A stretch of 11,617 nt of DNA, taken from NCBI GenBank assembly GCA_021819345.1, contig JAKARG010000052.1, forward strand, positions 1-11,617, written 5' to 3'. Of this stretch, positions 6,607-11,617 are shown piece by piece (within the stretch, counting starts at the first letter, position 1; each line of letters starts with the position of its first letter). This DNA comes from Actinomycetes bacterium. GTDB taxonomy: Bacteria; Actinomycetota; Acidimicrobiia; Acidimicrobiales; Palsa-688. A program made the position numbers and the translations under genes. Below the pieces are notes generated by a model. That model did no database searches and was not told the origin of the DNA. It saw only the letters and a list, made by a program, of their open reading frames with translations.

Positions 6607-7607
6607 CGCGCCCGTGCCGGAGCGGGATGCTCCCGGCCGAGACCTCCGCCGACGCCCGGCCAGTCGGCGAAGCGTCTGGAGGTGATCTGCTCGTAGGCGC
6701 GCACGTAGCGCTCCCGGGTTGCGGCCACCACGGCTGCGGGCAGGGGCGGTGGCGGCGGGCTCTTGTCCCAGCCGGTCTCCTCCAGCCAATCGCGCAGCGG
6801 CTGCTTGTCGAACGCCGGCGGCACGCTGCCCGGCTCCCAACCCTCCGCCGGCCAGAACCGGGACGAGTCGGGGGTGAGCACCTCGTCACAGATCGCCAGC
6901 TCACCGTCGATCAGCCCGAGCTCGAGCTTGGTGTCGGCGACGACGAGGCCCGCCTCGGCCGCCCGGTCTGCGCCCCGGCGGTAGACCTCCAGGCTGAGCT
7001 CGCGGGCGGCGAAGGCTCGCTGCCGACCTACCAGCTCGACCATCTCGGCGAAGCCGATGTTCAGGTCGTGGCCGGTGGTCGCCTTGGTCGCCGGGGTGAA
7101 GATCGGCTCGGGGAGACGCTCGGCCCGGCGGAGCCCCGCCGGCAGCCGCTCGCCGTTGACCGTGCCTGCAACCTCGTACTCGGCCCACGCCGAGCCGGCG
7201 AGGTAGCCGCGCACCACGCACTCGACGGGGAGCATCTCCGCCCGGCGCACGAGCATGCAGCGCCCGGCGAGCTCGTTCGCCCCACCCCGTGCACGCCAGT
7301 CGACGGGCGGCGCGCCGGCCGGCCCCGGTGGCGACCATCCCGGCGGCGGCTCGAGGCCGATCAAGTGGTTCGGCGCGACCCCGGCGAGCTGCTCGAGCCA
7401 GAAGGCGGTGAACGCGGTCAGGACCCGCCCCTTGTCGGGGATCGCTTCTGCCATCACCACGTCGAACGCCGAGATCCGGTCGGAGGTGACCATCAAGAGC
7501 GTGTCGGCATCGACGAAGTAGATGTCTCGGACCTTCCCCGAGACGTCGGCTGCGGGACCGCCGGCCGGTCGGGTCACTGACGCAGCCAGGCGTTCATACC
7601 GCCTCAT
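6603..7607 (-). CDS. purC: Phosphoribosylaminoimidazole-succinocarboxamide synthase (SAICAR synthetase)
   Basis: PurC joins aspartate to CAIR with ATP. Counting from ATG 7607 (334 residues): SGKVRDIYFVDAD (23-35), SDRISAFDVVM (42-52), IPDKGRVLTAF (56-66), the family signature MLPVECVVRGYLAGSAW (125-141), TPATKATTGHDLNIGF (171-186) and ADTKLELGLIDGEL (224-237), then DEVLTPDSSRFWP. It is the longer actinobacterial/yeast-like form, with Pro-rich loops at about 87-103 and 284-290. The yeast-type motif HDENIS reads HDLNIG here. The start is uncertain: the frame stays open to GTG 7778, which overlaps purD by eight bases and would add 57 residues of unconserved, low-complexity sequence. Neither start has a good Shine-Dalgarno sequence. 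The stop overlaps the purS ATG. Confidence 0.93.
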   Translation of the reverse strand: MRRYERLAASVTRPAGGPAADVSGKVRDIYFVDADTLLMVTSDRISAFDVVMAEAIPDKGRVLTAFTAFWLEQLAGVAPNHLIGLEPPPGWSPPGPAGAPPVDWRARGGANELAGRCMLVRRAEMLPVECVVRGYLAGSAWAEYEVAGTVNGERLPAGLRRAERLPEPIFTPATKATTGHDLNIGFAEMVELVGRQRAFAARELSLEVYRRGADRAAEAGLVVADTKLELGLIDGELAICDEVLTPDSSRFWPAEGWEPGSVPPAFDKQPLRDWLEETGWDKSPPPPPLPAAVVAATRERYVRAYEQITSRRFADWPGVGGGLGREHPAPARAR

Positions 7608-7770
7608 CCTAGGAGCCCCGGTGAGAGGGACCGGAGCCCGGCACACCGAGCCACGATCGGCGACGCCCGGCGGCGACGGCTCGCCCGTGGTCGCCGAGGA
7701 GGTGGCGCTCGACGTCGATGGTCCGTGATGCCCCGTTGGCACCGAGCAGGAGCCCCCGGGCGGGTCCGCG
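7608..7770 (-). other. purD-purC gap or purC N-terminal extension
   Basis: These 163 bases are either untranslated leader or the coding sequence of a 57-residue N-terminal extension of PurC (start GTG 7778). The conceptual extension is rich in Ser, Pro, Gly and Thr, with no recognisable domain. GGGGCTCCT occurs twice on the minus strand, near 7750-7758 and just before the ATG near 7612-7620. I see no convincing promoter or hairpin terminator. Confidence 0.5.
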
Positions 7771-9246
7771 CTACTCACCGGTCGGCTCGGGCGAGCTGCA
7801 AGCGATGTCGCGGCGATAGAGGCACCCGGGCCAGGCGGCGACCTCGACCGCGGCGTACGCCCGCTCCCGGGCGACGGCGAGGGTCGGCCCGGTGCCGGTC
7901 AAGCCGAGCACCCGCCCGCCAGAGGTGACGAGCCCTCCGCTCGGCCGCCCCGACGACCCCTCCACGCCCCCGGCGCCGCCCGAGACGGCAGGGTTGCGGG
8001 GACCACCAGCCGAGCCGAGCCCTCCGAGCGTGGCGGCACCGGCGCCCGGGGGGCGGTCCACTGCGGCGCCCCGACCACCGGCCGGCGCGATGCCGGCGGA
8101 GATCACCTCCACCCCCTCGATCGCCAGGGCGGCAGCCAGGCGGGCCGGGTCGATCCTCTCCCCGGTGCGCGGCGCCTCCGGGTAGCCGCCGGCGGCGAGC
8201 ACCACGTGCACCGCAAAGATCTCGGTGGAGCGGGGGGGAGCGGCCGCCTCCAGGTCCCCCCGCGCCGCGCCAGCCAGCAGGACGGCGAGGTCACCGTCCA
8301 ATCGAGGGAGCACGACCTGGGTCTCCGGGTCGCCGAAGCGGACGTTGAACTCGATCACCCTCGGACCGGTGGAGGTGAGCATCAGCCCGGCGTAGAGCAC
8401 CCCGCGGTAGTCGACACCCCGGCCCCGGAGGGCGTCGAGGGTCGGCTCGACGCAGCGGTCCATGACCTCGGCGATCACCGCGTCGCTCGCGCCGGGCACC
8501 GGGGAGTGGGCGCCCATGCCACCGGTGTTGGGCCCGACGTCCCCGTCCCCCAGCCGCTTGTGGTCACGGGCCGGGGCGAGCGGCACCGCGACACGGCCGT
8601 CGCAGAGCGCCATGACCGACAGCTCCACGCCGTCGAGGCCCTCTTCGATCACCACCCGGCGCCCGGCACCGCCGAATGCGGCCCCGGACAGCTTGGCCGC
8701 GAGGTCGGCCTCGGCGCGCGACAGCTCGTCGGTGACGAGGACCCCCTTTCCCGAGGCGAGACCGTCGGTCTTCACCACCCACGGGGGAGGGAGGGACCGC
8801 AGGTAGGCGAGCGCTGCGGGCAGCTCGTCGGTCCCGGCGAAGGTGGCGTGGGCGGCCGTCGGCACTCCGGCGTCGGAGAGCAGTCGCTTCATCCATGCCT
8901 TCGACCCCTCGAGGCGGGCACCGTCGGCGCCGGGGCCGAGCACGAGCCGACCACCGGCGCGCAGGCGATCCGCGAGCCCGGCCACCAGGAGCGCCTCGGG
9001 GCCGATCACCCACAAGTCGGCGTCGACCGCCGCCGGGTCGACGTCGGCACAGCGGAGCTTCGGAGCTGCGCCGAGAGCCCCGCCGGCAACCCGGTCACCG
9101 CCCCGGACCTCCGCTGCGCCAAGAGCGAGGTGGACCATCCCCTGGTTCCCCGGGCACACGACCACGGCCTCGACGGAAGGGCTGCGAAGAAGGGCCAGGG
9201 CCAGGGCGTGCTCGCGACCTCCCGAACCGACGACGCAGACCCTCAC
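7771..9246 (-). CDS. purD: Phosphoribosylamine-glycine ligase (GAR synthetase)
   Basis: PurD couples phosphoribosylamine to glycine with ATP, the second pathway step. The 491-residue protein has the N-terminal VVGSGGREHALA (5-16), CPGNQG (31-36) and VIGPEALLVAGLAD (80-93). The ATP-grasp core includes KTDGLASGKGVLV (159-171), EEGLDGVELSVMAL (201-214), DHKRLGDGDVGPNTGGMGA (228-246) and VIEFNVRFGDPETQ (297-310). The C-terminal region ends with LVTSGGRVLGLTG and YRRDIA (477-482). It is longer than the usual ~420-430 residues because of a roughly 50-residue Gly/Ala/Pro-rich insert (about 387-438; DNA 7933-8088) before LVTSGGRVLG, plus an atypical Gly/Ala-rich segment at about 40-65. The start is GTG 9246; GGAG lies about ten bases upstream. 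It follows purA by 52 bases. Confidence 0.96.
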   Translation of the reverse strand: MRVCVVGSGGREHALALALLRSPSVEAVVVCPGNQGMVHLALGAAEVRGGDRVAGGALGAAPKLRCADVDPAAVDADLWVIGPEALLVAGLADRLRAGGRLVLGPGADGARLEGSKAWMKRLLSDAGVPTAAHATFAGTDELPAALAYLRSLPPPWVVKTDGLASGKGVLVTDELSRAEADLAAKLSGAAFGGAGRRVVIEEGLDGVELSVMALCDGRVAVPLAPARDHKRLGDGDVGPNTGGMGAHSPVPGASDAVIAEVMDRCVEPTLDALRGRGVDYRGVLYAGLMLTSTGPRVIEFNVRFGDPETQVVLPRLDGDLAVLLAGAARGDLEAAAPPRSTEIFAVHVVLAAGGYPEAPRTGERIDPARLAAALAIEGVEVISAGIAPAGGRGAAVDRPPGAGAATLGGLGSAGGPRNPAVSGGAGGVEGSSGRPSGGLVTSGGRVLGLTGTGPTLAVARERAYAAVEVAAWPGCLYRRDIACSSPEPTGE

Positions 9247-9298
9247 CTCGGGCCGGCTCCCGGGCCCGGGCCAACCGCCGCCACCCTCACCGCCGCCC

Positions 9299-10579
9299 TC
9301 AGCCTCCCAGGCGGACGAACTGCTCCCGGCCGGGGCCGACCCCCACCAGGTGGATGGGGACCCCGGCGAGCGAGGCCAGGCGCTCCACGTAGGCCCGGGC
9401 CGGCGGCGGTAGGTCGGCGAGGGAGCTGGCCCCGGTCGTGTCGGCCTGCCACCCGGGGAGCTCCTCGTAGAGCGGCGTCGCCTGGTGGAGGACGGACTGG
9501 TGGTAGGGCAGGTGCTCGTAGCGGACGCCGTCGTGCTCGTAGGCCACGCAGACCCGGATGCTCTCGCGCTCGTCGAGGACGTCGAGCTTGGTGAGCGCGA
9601 TCTCCGTCAGCGAGTTGAGCCGGACCGCCTGGCGGGCCATCACGGCGTCGAACCAGCCGGTACGGCGCCGCCGGCCGGTGTTGGTCCCGTACTCGTGGCC
9701 ACGCTCGACCAGCTCGTCGCCGAGCGCTCCGGTGAGCTCGGTCGGGAACGGACCGGAGCCGACCCGGGTCAGGTAGGCCTTGGCAACTCCTATCACCCTC
9801 GTGATGTGGCGGGGCCCGACGCCCGCCCCGGTGCACGCTCCGCCGGCGACGGGGTTGGAGGAGGTCACGAAGGGATAGGTGCCGTGGTCCAGGTCGAGGA
9901 AGGTGGCCTGGGCCCCTTCGAGGAGGACCTCTTGGCCTGCGTCGAGGGCGTCGTGGACGATGGCGACGGTGTCGGCGACGAGCGGGGCGAGCCGGGGGGC
10001 GTACTGTCGGAGGTACCGCTCGGAGATCTCGTCGGCCGACAGCGGCAGGCGGTTGTACACCTTGGCCAGGACCTGGTTCTTCTCCTTGAGGACCAGCTCG
10101 AGCTTCTGGCGGAAGATCTTGGGGTCGAGCAGGTCTTGCACCCGCAGGCCGATGCGGGACGCCTTGTCCGCGTAGGCCGGTCCGATGCCTCTCTTGGTGG
10201 TACCGAGCTTGTTGCGCCCGAGCCGCCGCTCGGCCAGGGCGTCGAGCTCTTGGTGGTAGGGCATGATCAGGTGCGCGCTGCCCGAGACCCGCAACCTCGA
10301 GCAGTCGACCCCGCGATCCTCCAGAGCGCCGAGCTCGGCCAGGAGCACCTGCGGGTCGACGACCACCCCGTTGCCGATCACCGGCACGACGCTCGGGTAG
10401 AGCACGCCGCTCGGGATCAGCTGGAGGGCGAAGCTCTCCCCGGCGACGACGATCGTGTGGCCGGCGTTGTGGCCACCCTGGTAGCGGACCACCACCTGAG
10501 CTCGCTCCGCGAGCAGGTCGGTGAGCTTCCCCTTGCCCTCGTCACCCCACTGGGTCCCGACTACCACCGTGGCAGGCAC
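9299..10579 (-). CDS. purA: Adenylosuccinate synthetase
   Basis: PurA makes adenylosuccinate from IMP, aspartate and GTP, the first step toward AMP. The 426-residue protein has VVVGTQWGDEGKGK (5-18, catalytic Asp13), RYQGGHNAGHT (32-42, catalytic His41), GTTKRGIGPAYADKASR in the IMP-binding region, LLEGAQATFLDLDHGTYPFVTSSNP, RRTGWFDAV and LTKLDVLD. GTG 10579 is preferred because it gives the usual MPAxVVVGTQWGDEGKGK start at the usual length, with AGGG nine bases upstream. An alternative TTG at 10588 would add three residues but has AGGG immediately against it. purA leads the pur run, 52 bases before purD and 90 bases after the membrane protein gene. Confidence 0.97.
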   Translation of the reverse strand: MPATVVVGTQWGDEGKGKLTDLLAERAQVVVRYQGGHNAGHTIVVAGESFALQLIPSGVLYPSVVPVIGNGVVVDPQVLLAELGALEDRGVDCSRLRVSGSAHLIMPYHQELDALAERRLGRNKLGTTKRGIGPAYADKASRIGLRVQDLLDPKIFRQKLELVLKEKNQVLAKVYNRLPLSADEISERYLRQYAPRLAPLVADTVAIVHDALDAGQEVLLEGAQATFLDLDHGTYPFVTSSNPVAGGACTGAGVGPRHITRVIGVAKAYLTRVGSGPFPTELTGALGDELVERGHEYGTNTGRRRRTGWFDAVMARQAVRLNSLTEIALTKLDVLDERESIRVCVAYEHDGVRYEHLPYHQSVLHQATPLYEELPGWQADTTGASSLADLPPPARAYVERLASLAGVPIHLVGVGPGREQFVRLGG

Positions 10580-10598
10580 GGTGCGCAACCCTAGCGCC

Positions 10599-10616
10599 CG
10601 GGGCCGGGACGCCCCG
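10599..10616 (-). promoter_or_regulatory. Small GC hairpin in the purA leader
   Basis: CGGGGC (10599-10604) and GCCCCG (10611-10616) form a 6-bp perfect stem with a 6-base loop, about 20 bases upstream of the purA start. It could be part of a leader structure or a second element of a tandem terminator. With this base composition it may also be chance. Confidence 0.3.
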
Positions 10617-10632
10617 CACCGGAGGAGGAGCC

Positions 10633-10660
10633 CGGCCGGCCGGGGAGCGCCGGCCGGCCG
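10633..10660 (-). terminator. Strong GC hairpin between the membrane protein gene and purA
   Basis: CGGCCGGCCGG (10633-10643) pairs perfectly with CCGGCCGGCCG (10650-10660), an 11-bp all-GC stem with a 6-base loop. On the minus strand it begins nine bases after the stop of the upstream gene. No T tract follows (the next bases are GGCTCCTCC), so it is a U-less terminator candidate. If active, purA would need its own promoter in the ~50 bases between it and its start. Confidence 0.45.
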
Positions 10661-10669
10661 ATCAGCAGC

Positions 10670-11404
10670 TCAGCGGCGTCTCCCGCCACCGGCGAAGACG
10701 AGCAGGATCCGCAGGATCGAGAGGTAGACGAGCACGAGCGCGGTCATCATGGCGAAGGCCGACGCCCACTCGGCCTCGGCCGGCAGGCGCATCGCCTCGG
10801 CCTTCTGCACGTGGTCGAAGTCGACCAGCAGGCTCGTCACGGCGATCACGAGCATCAGCACCCCGAAGATCGCCCAGAGCGGCGAGGATTGGTTGAAGAT
10901 CGGCAGGGCGACGAACAGCGACAGCAGCCCGACGGCGATCAGGCCCATGGCCCCGATGGTGACCAGCGACACCATCCGGGGCGTGACCCGCACGAGGCCG
11001 GTCCGGTAGACGCCCAGGGTCCCGATGAACACCCCGGCAGTGAAGACGATCGCCAGCGGGACGATCCCAAACTCCACGCTCGCATAGATCCCCGAGATCG
11101 CCCCGAGGCCGACCCCTTCGCAGACCGCGTAGATCGGAGCGAGCACCCTGGCCCAACCCATCTTGAACCAGCTCACGAGGACCACGCCGAAGGCGAGGAT
11201 CAGCGCCAGGAAGGCGATCCCTGCAGGCACCACCGCCCAGCCGGCCACGCCTGCGACGAGGGCGAGGATCGTGAGCCCGATCAGCTTGTCGTAGGCCCGC
11301 GACGCCTTGAACGTCTTCGCCGGCGCCCAGGGATCGGGAGCGAAACTGCTGTGGCCGTACTCGTTGCCTATCCGCTTGAAGGCGGTGTCCATGGTCTGGC
11401 TCAT
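10670..11404 (-). CDS. Bax inhibitor-1/YccA family membrane protein
   Basis: The 244-residue integral membrane protein has seven likely helices at about 41-56, 60-79, 87-108, 113-130, 145-167, 175-195 and 214-236, after a ~35-residue cytoplasmic-like N-terminus. Motifs supporting the BI-1/YccA family are LAPIYAVCEGVGLGAISGIY (88-107), DFDHVQKAEAM (195-205) and the closing helix MMTALVLVYLSILRIL (219-234). Family members are linked to calcium or proton leak and to membrane protein quality control; its job here is unknown. In the Bacillus homologue YetJ a second aspartate in the last helix completes a two-Asp sensor; here the comparable place appears to be Ser229 in YLSIL (alignment by eye). 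The ATG at 11404 has a strong AAGGAG six bases upstream. No functional link to the pur genes is evident. Confidence 0.88.
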   Translation of the reverse strand: MSQTMDTAFKRIGNEYGHSSFAPDPWAPAKTFKASRAYDKLIGLTILALVAGVAGWAVVPAGIAFLALILAFGVVLVSWFKMGWARVLAPIYAVCEGVGLGAISGIYASVEFGIVPLAIVFTAGVFIGTLGVYRTGLVRVTPRMVSLVTIGAMGLIAVGLLSLFVALPIFNQSSPLWAIFGVLMLVIAVTSLLVDFDHVQKAEAMRLPAEAEWASAFAMMTALVLVYLSILRILLVFAGGGRRR

Positions 11405-11410
11405 GGATCT

Positions 11411-11416
11411 CTCCTT
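11411..11416 (-). promoter_or_regulatory. Strong Shine-Dalgarno sequence for the BI-1/YccA gene
   Basis: AAGGAG on the minus strand lies six bases before ATG 11404. It is the clearest ribosome binding site in the window and settles the start against the longer frame beginning near 11450. Confidence 0.85.
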
Positions 11417-11519
11417 TTGGTGTCCGGCCCTGGCCGGTCGTCATCATCATGCCTCGGCGTCCGACCTAGAGGCACGTCGCTGGCTGAGAGTTGGCTGTGG
11501 AACGAAGCGGGCTGCGTGG
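11417..11519 (-). other. Leader region of the BI-1/YccA gene
   Basis: This short intergenic stretch separates the partial upstream gene from the membrane protein gene. It holds a CCGGCC-CT-GGCCGG inverted repeat (11424-11437) just upstream of the Shine-Dalgarno sequence, which could affect its accessibility. I see no convincing -35/-10 pair. Confidence 0.4.
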
Positions 11520-11617
11520 TCATCGCAGCTCCAGCTCGCCGGTCGTGCCGGCAGGGGCGTCGACGACCACCGTGGCGCCCTCGGGGTACTTGCCCCCGAG
11601 CAGGGCGAGGAGATCGG
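11520..11617 (-). CDS. C-terminal end of an unidentified protein, Clp/Hsp100-like (partial)
   Basis: The minus strand is open from the window edge to TGA at 11520-11522, giving 31 residues, DLLALLGGKYPEGATVVVDA followed by PAGTTGELELR. The pattern of a hydrophobic helix ending in LLxGK, then EGATVVVD, resembles the extreme C-terminus of ClpB/ClpC-type chaperone ATPases (helix, then DGDTVxV). With only 31 residues this is a suggestion, not an identification. The 5' part lies right of the window. Confidence 0.4.
   Translation of the reverse strand, partial: DLLALLGGKYPEGATVVVDAPAGTTGELELR

Noticed and set aside
8206..9594. Plus-strand open frame antisense to purD and the purA 3' end
   Set aside because: Shadow frame of purD with no motifs; spans two well-identified minus-strand genes.
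10580..10588. TTG at 10588 as the purA start
   Set aside because: The Shine-Dalgarno-like AGGG abuts it directly, whereas GTG 10579 has suitable spacing and gives the typical N-terminus.

Overview
The window is very GC-rich (roughly 70% or more by eye) and nearly all of its coding capacity lies on the minus strand. It holds a de novo purine biosynthesis cluster. In transcription order (right to left) I read: the 3' end of an unidentified gene with a Clp/Hsp100-like C-terminus, a seven-helix Bax-inhibitor-1/YccA family membrane protein, purA, purD, purC, purS, purQ, purL, purF and purM. Past purM comes a gene-free stretch whose outer 85 bases look like the end of an insertion sequence. The GC content, frequent GTG starts, the three-part PurS/PurQ/small-PurL FGAM synthase, the actinobacterial-style AEHPG motif in PurM and the long-form PurC all point to a high-GC actinobacterium. 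A deep lineage such as the Acidimicrobiia is plausible, but that placement is inference.

Layout: 11520-11617 partial gene; 10670-11404 BI-1/YccA protein with a strong ribosome binding site; 10580-10669 a gap with two GC-rich hairpins, possibly a terminator before purA; 9299-10579 purA; 7771-9246 purD; a 163-bp gap or purC leader; 6603-7607 purC; 6346-6606 purS; 5591-6349 purQ; 3276-5594 purL; a 185-bp structured gap; 1576-3090 purF; 326-1579 purM; 1-325 non-coding. purC-purS and purS-purQ overlap by ATGA; purQ-purL and purF-purM overlap by GTGA. These 4-base overlaps imply one translationally coupled operon.

The encoded enzymes cover PRPP to AIR except the GAR transformylase step (PurF, PurD, PurSQL, PurM). 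PurC acts after the carboxylation steps, and PurA is the first step from IMP to AMP. purN/purT, purE, purK, purB and purH are not in the window.

No clearly new multi-gene system is visible. The most unusual points are: (1) a nested inverted repeat that can fold as a three-way junction in the only long gap inside the overlapping purC-purM run, just before purF, the committed step; (2) Gly/Pro/Ala-rich low-complexity insertions or tails in PurM, PurD, PurQ and PurL, two of them on near-perfect DNA tandem repeats; (3) an IS-like edge beyond purM.
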